This document shows, piece after piece, positions 12,557 to 25,400 of a stretch of DNA of 64,000 bases; the stretch's first letter is position 1; each line of letters starts with the position of its first letter. The stretch spans positions 191,113,726 through 191,177,725 of the forward strand of contig NC_134400.1 in the NCBI RefSeq assembly GCF_050003625.1, written 5' to 3'. The notes below the pieces were generated by a model. That model worked only from the letters and a program-made list of their open reading frames with translations. It searched no databases and was not told the origin of the DNA. This DNA is from Haematobia irritans (taxonomy: Eukaryota > Arthropoda > Insecta > Diptera > Muscidae). Made by a program: the position numbers and the translations under genes.

Positions 12557-15500
12557 AAAAAAATTGAAATTTTTATATGAAACACTTCTTTTGCCCATAT
12601 CTCCTAAACTAAGCTTCCTAGAGCGAAAAGGGCTTTAATCCGTGACCACCCTCAAAAATTGAAATTTTCATCCAAATCCTAAAAAAATTGAAATTTTTAT
12701 ATGAAAAACTTCTTTTGCCCATATCTCCTAAACTAAGCGTCCTAGAGCGAAAAGGGCTTTAATTCGTGACCACCCTCAAAAATTTAAATTTTCATCCAAA
12801 TCCTAAAAAAATTGAAATTTTTATATGAAAAACTTCTTTTGCCCACATCTCCTAAACTAAGCGTCCTAGAGCGAAAAGGGCTTTAATCCGTGACCACCCT
12901 CAAAAATTGAATTTTTATATGAAAAACTTCTTTTGCCCATATCTCCTAAACTAAGCGTCCTAGAGCGAAAAGGGCTTTAACCCGTGACCACCCTCAAAAA
13001 TTGAAATTTTCATCCAAATCCTAAAAAAATTGAAATTTGTGTATGAAAAACTTCTTTTGCCCATATCTCCTAAACTAAACGTCCTAGAGCGAAAAGGGCT
13101 TTAATCCGTGACCACCTTCAAAAATTGAAATTTTCATCCAAATCCTAAAAAAATTTAAATTTTTATATGAAAAACTTCTTTTGCCCATATCTCCTAAACT
13201 AAGCGTCCTAGAGCGAAAAGGGCTTTAATCCGTGACCACCCTCAAAAATTGAAATTTTCATCCAAATCCTAAAAAAATTTAAATTTTTATATGAAAAACT
13301 TCTTTTGCCCATATCTCCTAAAATAAGCGTCCTAGAGCGAAAAGGGCTTTAATCCGTGACCACCCTCAAAAAGTGAAATTTTCATCCAAATCCTAAAAAA
13401 ATTTAAATTTTTATATGAAACACTTCTTTTGCCCATATCTCCTAAACTAAGCGTCCTAGAGCGAAAAGGGCTTTAATCCGTGACCACCCTCAAAAAGTGA
13501 AATTTTCATCCAAATCCTAAAAAAATTGAAATTTTTATATGAAAAACTTCTTTTGCCCATATCTCCTAAACTAAGCGTCCTAGAGCGAAAAGGGCTTTAA
13601 TCCGTGACACCCTCAAAAATTGTAATTTTCATCCAAATCCTAAAAGAATTGAAATTTTTATATGAAAAACTTCTTTTGCCCATATCTCCTAAACTAAGCG
13701 TCCTAGAGCGAAAAGGGCTTTAATCCGTGACCACCCTCAAAAAGTGAAATTTTCATCCAAATCCTAAAAAAATTGAAATTTTTATATGAAAAACTTCTTT
13801 TGCCCATATCTCCTAAACTAAGCGTCCTAGAGCGAAAAGGGCTTTAATCCGTGACCACCCTCAAAAAGTGAAATTTTCATCCAAATCCTAAAAAAATTGA
13901 AATTTTTATATGAAAAACTTCTTTTGCCCATATCTCCTAAACTAAGCGTCCTAGAGCGAAAAGGGCTTTAATCCGTGACCACCCTCAAAAATTGAAATTT
14001 TCATCCAAATCCTAAAAAAATTGAAATTTTTATATGAAAAACTTCTTTTGCCCACATCTCCTAAACTAAGCGTCCTAGAGCGAAAAGGGCTTTAATCCGT
14101 GACCACCCTCAAAAATTGAATTTTTATATGAAAAACTTCTTTTGCCCATATCTCCTAAACTAAGCGTCCTAGAGCGAAAAGGGCTTTAATCCGTGACCAC
14201 CCTCAAAAATTGAATTTTTTACCCAAATCCTAAAAAAAATTGAATTTTTATATGAAAAACTTCTTTTGCCCATATCTCCTAAACTAAGCGTCCTAGAGCG
14301 AAAAGGGCTTTAATCCGTGACCACACTCAAAAATTGAAATTTTCATCCAAATCCTAAAAAAATTGAAATTTTTATATGAAAAACTTATTTTGCCCATATC
14401 TCCTAAACTAAGCGTCCTAGAGCGAAAAGGGCTATAATCCGTGACCACCCACAAAAATTTAAATTTTCATCCAAATCCTAAAAAACTTGAAATTTTTATA
14501 TGAAACACTTCTTTTGCCCATATCTCCTAAACTAAGCGTCCTAGAGCGAAAAGGGCTTTAATCCGTGACCACCCTCAAAAATTGAAATTTTCATCCAAAT
14601 CCTAAAAAAATTGAAATTTTTATATGAAAAACTTCTTTTGCCCATATCTCCTAAACTAAGCGTCCTACAGCGAAAAGGGCTTTAATTCGTGACCACCCTC
14701 AAAAATTGAAATTTTCATCCAAATCCTAAAAAAATTTAAATTTGTGTATGAAAAACTTCTTTTGCCCATATCTCCTAAACTAAACGTCCTAGAGCGAAAA
14801 GGGCTTTAATCCGTGACCACCTTCAAAAATTGAAATTTTCATCCAAATCCTAAAAAAATTTAAATTTTTATATGAAAAACTTCTTTTGCCCATATCTCCT
14901 AAACTAAGCGTCCTAGAGCGAAAAGGGCTTTAATCCGTGACCACCCTCAAAAATTGAAATTTTCATCCAAATCCTAAAAAAATTTAAATTTTTATATGAA
15001 AAACTTCTTTTGCCCATATCTCCTAAAATAAGCGTCCTAGAGCGAAAAGGGCTTTAATCCGTGACCACCCTCAAAAAGTGAAATTTTCATCCAAATCCTA
15101 AAAAAATTTAAATTTTTATATGAAACACTTCTTTTGCCCATATCTCCTAAACTAAGCGTCCTAGAGCGAAAAGGGCTTTAATCCGTGACCACCCTCAAAA
15201 ATTGAAATTTTCATCCAAATCCTAAAAAAATTGAAATTTTTATATGAAACACTTCTTTTGCCCATATCTCCTAAACTAAGCGTCCTAGAGCGAAAAGGGC
15301 TTTAATCCGTGACCACCCTCAAAAATTGAAATTTTCATCCAAATCCTAAAAAAATTGAAATTTTTATATGAAAAACTTCTTTTGCCCATATCTCCTAAAC
15401 TAAGCGTCCTAGAGCGAAAAGGGCTTTAATTCGTGACCACCCTCAAAAATTTAAATTTTCATCCAAATCCTAAAAAAATTGAAATTTTTATATGAAAAAC

Positions 15501-17772
15501 TTCTTTTGCCCACATCTCCTAAACTAAGCGTCCTAGAGCGAAAAGGGCTTTAATCCGTGACCACCCTCAAAAATTGAATTTTTATATGAAAAACTTCTTT
15601 TGCCCATATCTCCTAAACTAAGCGTCCTAGAGCGAAAAGGGCTTTAACCCGTGACCACCCTCAAAAATTGAAATTTTCATCCAAATCCTAAAAAAATTGA
15701 AATTTGTGTATGAAAAACTTCTTTTGCCCATATCTCCTAAACTAAACGTCCTAGAGCGAAAAGGGCTTTAATCCGTGACCACCTTCAAAAATTGAAATTT
15801 TCATCCAAATCCTAAAAAAATTTAAATTTTTATATGAAAAACTTCTTTTGCCCATATCTCCTAAACTAAGCGTCCTAGAGCGAAAAGGGCTTTAATCCGT
15901 GACCACCCTCAAAAATTGAAATTTTCATCCAAATCCTAAAAAAATTTAAATTTTTATATGAAAAACTTCTTTTGCCCATATCTCCTAAAATAAGCGTCCT
16001 AGAGCGAAAAGGGCTTTAATCCGTGACCACCCTCAAAAAGTGAAATTTTCATCCAAATCCTAAAAAAATTTAAATTTTTATATGAAACACTTCTTTTGCC
16101 CATATCTCCTAAACTAAGCGTCCTAGAGCGAAAAGGGCTTTAATCCGTGACCACCCTCAAAAATTGAAATTTTCATCCAAATCCTAAAAAAATTGAAATT
16201 TTTATATGAAACACTTCTTTTGCCCATATCTCCTAAACTAAGCGTCCTAGAGCGAAAAGGGCTTTAATCCGTGACCACCCTCAAAAATTGAAATTTTCAT
16301 CCAAATCCTAAAAAAATTGAAATTTTTATATGAAAAACTTCTTTTGCCCATATCTCCTAAACTAAGCGTCCTAGAGCGAAAAGGGCTTTAATTCGTGACC
16401 ACCCTCAAAAATTTAAATTTTCATCCAAATCCTAAAAAAATTGAAATTTTTATATGAAAAACTTCTTTTGCCCATATCTCCTAAACTAAGCGTCCTAGAG
16501 CGAAAAGGGCTTTAATCCGTGACCACCCTCAAAAATTGAAATTTTCATCCAAATCCTAAAAAAATTGAAATTTTTATATGAAAAACTTCTTTTGCCCATA
16601 TCTCCTAAACTAAGCGTCCTAGAACGAAAAGGGCTTTAATCCGTGACCACCCTCAAAAATTGAAATTTTTATCCAAATCCTAAAAAAATTGAAATTTTTA
16701 TATGAAAAACTTCTTTTGCCCATATCTCCTAAACTAAGCGTCCTAGAGCGAAAAGGGCTTTAATCCGTGACCACCCCTCAAAAATTGAAATTTTCATCCA
16801 AATCCTAAAAAAATTGAAATTTTTATATGAAAAACTTCTTTTGCCCATATCTCCTAAACTAAGCGTCCTAGAGCGAAAAGGGCTTTAATCCGTGACCACC
16901 CTCAAAAATTGAAATTTTCATCCAAATCCTAAAAAAATTGAAATTTTTATCCAAATCCTAAAAAAATTGAAATTTTTATATGAAAAACTTCTTTTGCCCA
17001 TATCTCCTAAACTAAGCGTCCTAGAGCGAAAAGGGCTTTAATCCGTGACCACCCCTCAAAAATTGAAATTTTCATCCAAATCCTAAAAAAAATTAAATTT
17101 TTATATGAAACACTTCTTTTGCCCATATCTCCTAAACTAAGCGTCCTAGAGCGAAAAGGGCTTTAATCCGTGACCACCCTCAAAAAGTGAAATTTTCATC
17201 CAAATCCTAAAAAAATTGAAATTTTTATATGAAAAACTTCTTTTGCCCATATCTCCTAAACTAAGCGTCCTAGAGCGAAAAGGGCTTTAATCCGTGACAC
17301 CCTCAAAAATTGTAATTTTCATCCAAATCCTAAAAGAATTGAAATTTTTATATGAAAAACTTCTTTTGCCCATATCTCCTAAACTAAGCGTCCTAGAGCG
17401 AAAAGGGCTTTAATCCGTGACCACCCTCAAAAAGTGAAATTTTCATCCAAATCCTAAAAAAATTGAAATTTTTATATGAAAAACTTCTTTTGCCCATATC
17501 TCCTAAACTAAGCGTCCTAGAGCGAAAAGGGCTTTAATCCGTGACCACCCTCAAAAAGTGAAATTTTCATCCAAATCCTAAAAAAATTGAAATTTTTATA
17601 TGAAAAACTTCTTTTGCCCATATCTCCTAAACTAAGCGTCCTAGAGCGAAAAGGGCTTTAATCCGTGACCACCCTCAAAAATTGAAATTTTCATCCAAAT
17701 CCTAAAAAAATTGAAATTTTTATATGAAAAACTTCTTTTGCCCACATCTCCTAAACTAAGCGTCCTAGAGCG
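9340..17772. repeat. Higher-order satellite block pair, offset 6482 bp
   Basis: The block at about 9340-11290 recurs at about 15822-17772 with a constant 6482-bp offset. Markers: CCTAAAATA at 9502 and 15984, TATATGAAAC at 9597 and 16079, the partial internal duplication TTTTTATCC at 10462 and 16944, and GTGACACCC at 10812 and 17294. The blocks overlap the 3464-bp pair, so several rounds of amplification are superimposed. Confidence 0.8.
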
Positions 17773-20700
17773 AAAAGGGCTTTAATCCGTGACCACCCTC
17801 AAAAATTGAAATTTTCATCCAAATCCTAAAAAAATTTAAATTTTTATATGAAAAACTTCTTTTGCCCATATCTCCTAAAATAAGCGTCCTAGAGCGAAAA
17901 GGGCTTTAATCCGTGACCACCCTCAAAAAGTGAAATTTTCATCCAAATCCTAAAAAAATTTAAATTTTTATATGAAACACTTCTTTTGCCCATATCTCCT
18001 AAACTAAGCGTCCTAGAGCGAAAAGGGCTTTAATCCGTGACCACCCTCAAAAATTGAAATTTTCATCCAAATCCTAAAAAAATTGAAATTTTTATATGAA
18101 ACACTTCTTTTGCCCATATCTCCTAAACTAAGCGTCCTAGAGCGAAAAGGGCTTTAATCCGTGACCACCCTCAAAAATTGAAATTTTCATCCAAATCCTA
18201 AAAAAATTGAAATTTTTATATGAAAAACTTCTTTTGCCCATATCTCCTAAACTAAGCGTCCTAGAGCGAAAAGGGCTTTAATTCGTGACCACCCTCAAAA
18301 ATTTAAAATTTCATCCAAATCCTAAAAAAATTGAAATTTTTATATGAAAAACTTCTTTTGCCCACATCTCCTAAACTAAGCGTCCTAGAGCGAAAAGGGC
18401 TTTAATCCGTGACCACCCTCAAAAATTGAATTTTTATATGAAAAACTTCTTTTGCCCATATCTCCTAAACTAAGCGTCCTAGAGCGAAAAGGGCTTTAAC
18501 CCGTGACCACCCTCAAAAATTGAAATTTTCATCCAAATCCTAAAAAAATTGAAATTTGTGTATGAAAAACTTCTTTTGCCCATATCTCCTAAACTAAACG
18601 TCCTAGAGCGAAAAGGGCTTTAATCCGTGACCACCTTCAAAAATTGAAATTTTCATCCAAATCCTAAAAAAATTTAAATTTTTATATGAAAAACTTCTTT
18701 TGCCCATATCTCCTAAACTAAGCGTCCTAGAGCGAAAAGGGCTTTAATCCGTGACCACCCTCAAAAATTGAAATTTTCATCCAAATCCTAAAAAAATTTA
18801 AATTTTTATATGAAAAACTTCTTTTGCCCATATCTCCTAAAATAAGCGTCCTAGAGCGAAAAGGGCTTTAATCCGTGACCACCCTCAAAAAGTGAAATTT
18901 TCATCCAAATCCTAAAAAAATTAAAATTTTTATATGAAACACTTCTTTTGCCCATATCTCCTAAACTAAGCGTCCTAGAGCGAAAAGGGCTTTAATCCGT
19001 GACCACCCTCAAAAATTGAAATTTTCATCCAAATCCTAAAAAAATTGAAATTTTTATATGAAACACTTCTTTTGCCCATATCTCCTAAACTAAGCGTCCT
19101 AGAGCGAAAAGGGCTTTAATCCGTGACCACCCTCAAAAATTGAAATTTTCATCCAAATCCTAAAAAAATTGAAATTTTTATATGAAAAACTTCTTTTGCC
19201 CATATCTCCTAAACTAAGCGTCCTAGAGCGAAAAGGGCTTTAATTCGTGACCACCCTCAAAAATTTAAATTTTCATCCAAATCCTAAAAAAATTGAAATT
19301 TTTATATGAAAAACTTCTTTTGCCCATATCTCCTAAACTAAGCGTCCTAGAGCGAAAAGGGCTTTAATCCGTGACCACCCTCAAAAATTGAAATTTTCAT
19401 CCAAATCCTAAAAAAATTGAAATTTTTATATGAAAAACTTCTTTTGCCCATATCTCCTAAACTAAGCGTCCTAGAACGAAAAGGGCTTTAATCCGTGACC
19501 ACCCTCAAAAATTGAAATTTTTATCCAAATCCTAAAAAAATTGAAATTTTTATATGAAAAACTTCTTTTGCCCATATCTCCTAAACTAAGCGTCCTAGAG
19601 CGAAAAGGGCTTTAATCCGTGACCACCCCTCAAAAATTGAAATTTTCATCCAAATCCTAAAAAAATTGAAATTTTTATATGAAAAACTTCTTTTGCCCAT
19701 ATCTCCTAAACTAAGCGTCCTAGAGCGAAAAGGGCTTTAATCCGTGACCACCCTCAAAAATTGAAATTTTCATCCAAATCCTAAAAAAATTGAAATTTTT
19801 ATCCAAATCCTAAAAAAATTGAAATTTTTATATGAAAAACTTCTTTTGCCCATATCTCCTAAACTAAGCGTCCTAGAGCGAAAAGGGCTTTAATCCGTGA
19901 CCACCCCTCAAAAATTGAAATTTTCATCCAAATCCTAAAAAAATTGAAATTTTTATATGAAAAACTTCTTTTGCCCATATCTCCTAAACTAAGCGTCCTA
20001 GAGCGAAAAGGGCTTTAATCCGTGACCACCCTCAAAAATTGAAATTTTTATCCAAATCCTAAAAAAATTGAAATTTTTATATGAAAAACTTCTTTTGCCC
20101 ATATCTCCTAAACTAAGCGTCCTAGAGCGAAAAGGGCTTTAATCCGTGACCACCCCTCAAAAATTGAAATTTTCATCCAAATCCTAAAAAAATTGAAATT
20201 TTTATATGAAAAACTTCTTTTGCCCATATCTCCTAAACTAAGCGTCCTAGAGCGAAAAGGGCTTTAATCCGTGACCACCCTCAAAAATTGAAATTTTCAT
20301 CCAAATCCTAAAAAAATTATATGAAAAACTTCTTTTGCCCATATCTCCTAAACTAAGCGTCCTAGAGCGAAAAGTGCTATAATCAGTGACCACCTTCAAA
20401 AATTGAAATTTTCATCCAAATCCTAAAAAAATTGAAATTTTTATATGAAAAACTTCTTTTGCCCATATCTCCTAAACTAAGCGTCCTAGAGCGAAAAGCG
20501 CTTTAATCCGTGACCACCCTCAAAAATTGAAATTTTCATCCAAATCCTAAAAAAATTGAAATTTTTATATGAAAAACTTATTTTGCCCATATCTCCTAAA
20601 CTAAGCGTCCTAGAGCGAAAAGGGCTATAATCCGTGACCACCCTCAAAAATTGAATTTTTTACCCAAATCCTAAAAAAAAATTAGATTTTTATATGAAAA

Positions 20701-20944
20701 ACTTCTTTTGCCCATATCTCCTAAACTAAGCGTCCTAGAGCGAAAAGGGCTTTAATCCGTGACCACCCTCAAAAATTGAAATTTTCATCCAAATCCTAAA
20801 AAAATTATATGAAAAACTTCTTTTGCCCATATCTCCTAAACTAAGCGTCCTAGAGCGAAAAGTGCTATAATCAGTGACCACCTTCAAAAATTGAAATTTT
20901 CATCCAAATCCTAAAAAAATTGAAATTTTTATATGAAAAACTTC

Positions 20945-22467
20945 TTTTGCCCATATCTCCTAAACTAAGCGTCCTAGAGCGAAAAGCGCTTTAATCCGTG
21001 ACCACCCTCAAAAATTGAAATTTTCATCCAAATCCTAAAAAAATTGAAATTTTTATATGAAAAACTTATTTTGCCCATATCTCCTAAACTAAGCATCCTA
21101 GAGCGAAAAGGGCTATAATCCGTGACCACCCTCAAAAATTGAATTTTTACCCAAATCCTAAAAAAATTGAAATTTTTATATGAAAAACTTCTTTTGCCCA
21201 TATCTCCCATATCTCCTAAACTAAGCGTCCTAGAGCGAAAAGGGCTTTAATCCGTGACCACCCTCAAAAATTGAAATTTCCATCCAAATCCTAAAAAAAT
21301 TGAAATTTTTATATGAAAAACTTCTTTTGCCCATATCTCCTAAACTAAGCGTCCTAGAGCGAAAAGGGCTTTAATCCGTGACCACCCTCAAAAATTGAAA
21401 TTTTCATCCAAATCCTAAAAAAATTGAAATTTTTATATGAAAAACTTCTTTTGCCCATATCTCCTAAACTAAGCGTCCTAGAGCGAAAAGGGCTTTAATT
21501 CGTGACCACCCTCAAACATTTAAATTTTCATCCAAATCCTAAAAAAATTGAAATTTTTATATGAAAAACTTCTTTTGCCCATATCTCCTAAACTAAGCGT
21601 CCTAGAGCGAAAAGGGCTTTAATCCGTGACCACCCTCAAAAATTGAAATTGTCATCCAAATCCTAAAACAATTGAAATTTTTATATGAAAAACTTCTTTT
21701 GCCCATATCTCCTAAACTAAGCGTCCTAGAGCGAAAAGCGCTTTAATCCGTGACCACCCTCAAAAATTGAAATTTTCATCCAAATCCTAAAAAAATTGAA
21801 ATTTTTATATGAAAAACTTATTTTGCCCATATCTCCTAAACTAAGCGTCCTAGAGCGAAAAGGGCTATAATCCGTGACCACCCTCAAAAATTGAATTTTT
21901 ACCCAAATCCTAAAAAAATTGAAATTTTTATATGAAAAACTTCTTTTGCCCATATCTCCCATATCTCCTAAACTAAGCGTCCTAGAGCGAAAAGGGCTTT
22001 AATCCGTGACCACCCTCAAAAATTGAAATTTCCATCCAAATCCTAAAAAAATTGAAATTTTTATATGAAAAACTTCTTTTGCCCATATCTCCTAAACTAA
22101 GCGTCCTAGAGCGAAAAGGGCTTTAATCCGTGACCACCCTCAAAAATTGAAATTTTCATCCAAATCCTAAAAAAATTGAAATTTTTATATGAAAAACTTC
22201 TTTTGCCCATATCTCCTAAACTAAGCGTCCTAGAGCGAAAAGGGCTTTAATTCGTGACCACCCTCAAACATTTAAATTTTCATCCAAATCCTAAAAAAAT
22301 TGAAATTTTTATATGAAAAACTTCTTTTGCCCATATCTCCTAAACTAAGCGTCCTAGAGCGAAAAGGGCTTTAATCCGTGACCACCCTCAAAAATTGAAA
22401 TTGTCATCCAAATCCTAAAACAATTGAAATTTTTATATGAAAAACTTCTTTTGCCCATATATCCTAA
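20945..22467. repeat. 752-bp tandem duplication within the satellite
   Basis: Two adjacent copies, about 20945-21715 and 21697-22467, are offset by exactly 752 bp (six monomers plus 8 bp). Both carry the same oddities: GAAAAGCGCT, the stuttered GCCCATATCTCCCATATCTC, CTCAAACATTT and CCTAAAACAATTG. One visible difference is AAGCATCCTA near 21092 against AAGCGTCCTA near 21844. This is a recent unequal-exchange product. Confidence 0.8.
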
Positions 22468-25400
22468 ACTAAGCGTCCTAGAGCGAAAAGGGCTTTAATC
22501 CGTGACCACCCTCAAAAATTTAAATTTTCATCCAAATCCTAAAAAAATTGAAATTTTTATATGAAAAACTTCTTTTGCCCATATCTCCTAAACTAAGCGT
22601 CCTAGAGCGAAAAAGGCTTTAATCCGTGACCACCCTCAAAATTTTAAATTTTCATCCAAATCCTAAAAAAATTAAAATTTTTATATGAAACACTTCTTTT
22701 GCCCATATCTCCTAAACTAAGCGTCCTAGAGCGAAAAGTTCTATAATCAGTGACCACCTTCAAAAATTGAAATTTTCATCCAAATCCTAAAAAAATTGAA
22801 ATTTTTATATGAAAAACTTCTTTTGCCCATATCTCCTAAACTAAGCGTCCTAGAGCGAAAAGCGCTTTAATCCGTGACCACCCTCAAAAATTGAAATTTT
22901 CATCCAAATCCTAAAAAAATTGAAATTTTTATATGAAAAACTTATTTTGCCCATATCTCCTAAACTAAGCGTCCTAGAGCGAAAAGGGCTATAATCCGTG
23001 ACCACCCTCAAAAATTGAATTTTTTACCCAAATCCTAAAAAAAATTTAGATTTTTATATGAAAAACTTCTTTTGCCCATATCTCCTAAACTAAGCGTCCT
23101 AGAGCGAAAAGGGCTTTAATCCGTGACCATCCTCAAAAATTGAAATTTTCATCCAAATCCTAAAAAAATTATATGAAAAACTTCTTTTGCCCATATCTCC
23201 TAAACTAAGCGTCCTAGAGCGAAAAGTGCTATAATCAGTGACCACCTTCAAAAATTGAAATTTTCATCCAAATCCTAAAAAAATTGAAATTTTTATATGA
23301 AAAACTTCTTTTGCCCATATCTCCTAAACTAAGCGTCCTAGAGCGAAAAGCGCTTTAATCCGTGACCACCCTCAAAAATTGAAATTTTCATCCAAATCCT
23401 AAAAAAATTGAAATTTTTATATGAAAAACTTATTTTGCCCATATCTCCTAAACTAAGCGTCCTAGAGCGAAAAGGGCTATAATCCGTGACCACCCTCAAA
23501 AATTGAATTTTTACCCAAATCCTAAAAAAATTGAAATTTTTATATGAAAAACTTCTTTTGCCCATATCTCCTAAACTAAGCGTCCTAGAGCGAAAAGGGC
23601 TTTAATCCGTGACCACCCTCAAAAACTAAGCGTCCTAGAGCGAAAAAGGCTTTACTCCGTGACCACCCTCAAAATTTTAAATTTTCATCCAAATCCTAAA
23701 AAAATTGAAATTTTTATATGAAACACTTCTTTTGCCCATATCTCCTAAACTAAGCGTCCTAGAGCGAAAAGGGCTTTAATCCGTGACCACCCTCAAAAAT
23801 TGAAATTTTCATCCAAATCCTAAAAAAATTTAAATTTTTATATGAAAAACTTCTTTTGCCCATATCTCCTAAACTAAGCGTCCTAGAGCGAAAAGGGCTT
23901 TAATCCGTGACCACCCTCAAAAATTGAAATTTTTATCCAAATCCTAAAAAAATTGAAATTTTTATATGAAAAACTTCTTTTGCCCATATCTCCTAAACTA
24001 AGCGTCCTAGAGCGAAAAGGGCTTTAATCCGTGACCACCCCTCAAAAATTGAAATTTTCATCCAAATCCTAAAAAAATTGAAATTTTTATATGAAAAACT
24101 TCTTTTGCCCATATCTCCTAAACTAAGCGTCCTAGAGCGAAAAGGGCTTTAATCCGTGACCACCCCTCAAAAATTGAAATTTTCATCCAAATCCTAAAAA
24201 AATTGAAATTTTTATATGAAAAACTTCTTTTGCCCATATCTCCTAAACTAAGCGTCCTAGAGCGAAAAGGGCTTTAATCCGTGACCACCCTCAAAAAGTG
24301 AAATTTTCATCCAAATCCTAAAAAAATTTAAATTTTTATATGAAAAACTTCTTTTGCCCATATCTCCTAAACTAAGCGTCCTAGAGCGAAAAGGGCTTTA
24401 ATCCGTGACACCCTCAAAAATTGTAATTTTCATCCAAATCCTAAAAGAATTGAAATTTTTATATGAAAAACTTCTTTTGCCCATATCTCCTAAACTAAGC
24501 GTCCTAGAGCGAAAAGGGCTTTAATCCGTGACCACCCTCAAAAATTGAATTTTTTACCCAAATCCTAAAAAAAATTGAATTTTTATATGAAAAACATCTT
24601 TTGCCCGTATCTCCTAAACTAAGGGGCTTTAATCCGTGACCACCCTCAAAAATTGAAATTTTCATCCAAATCCTAAAAAAATTGAAATTTTTATATGAAA
24701 AACTTCTTTTGCCCGTATCTCCTAAACTAAGCGTCCTAGAGCGAAAAGGGCTTTAATCCGTGACCACCCTCAAAAATTGAAATTTTCATCCAAATCCTAA
24801 AAAAATTTAAATTTTTATATGAAAAACTTCTTTTACCCATATCTCCTAAACTAAGCGTCCTAGAGCGAAAAGGGCTTTTATCCGTGACCACCCTCAAAAA
24901 TTGAAATTTTTATCCAAATCCTAAAAAAATTGAAATTTTTATATGAAAAACTTCTTTTGCCCATATCTCCTAAACTAAGCGTCCTAGAGCGAAAAGGGCT
25001 TTAATCCGTGACCACCCCTCAAAAATTGAAATTTTCATCCAAATCCTAAAAAAATTGAAATTTTTATATGAAAAACTTCTTTTGCCCATATCTCCTAAAC
25101 TAAGCGTCCTAGAGCGAAAAGGGCTTTAATCCGTGACCACCCCTCAAAAATTGAAATTTTCATCCAAATCCTAAAAAAAATTGAAATTTTTATATGAAAC
25201 ACTTCTTTTGCCCATATCTCCTAAACTAAGCGTCCTAGAGCGAAAAGGGCTTTAATCCGTGACCACCCTCAAAAATTTAAATTTTCATCCAAATCCTAAA
25301 AAAATTGAAATTTTTATATGAAAAACTTCTTTTGCCCATATCTCCTAAACTAAGCGTCCTAGAGCGAAAAGGGCTTTAATCCGTGACCACCCTCAAAAAT

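Noticed and set aside
20974..21210. Recurring minus-strand open frames of 60-78 codons (also near 6005, 21726, 23338, 34809, 36288, 60722, 62583)
   Set aside because: They are translations of two satellite monomers in a frame that happens to be open where the monomer lacks a stop. They recur with the repeat and have no independent coding signature.
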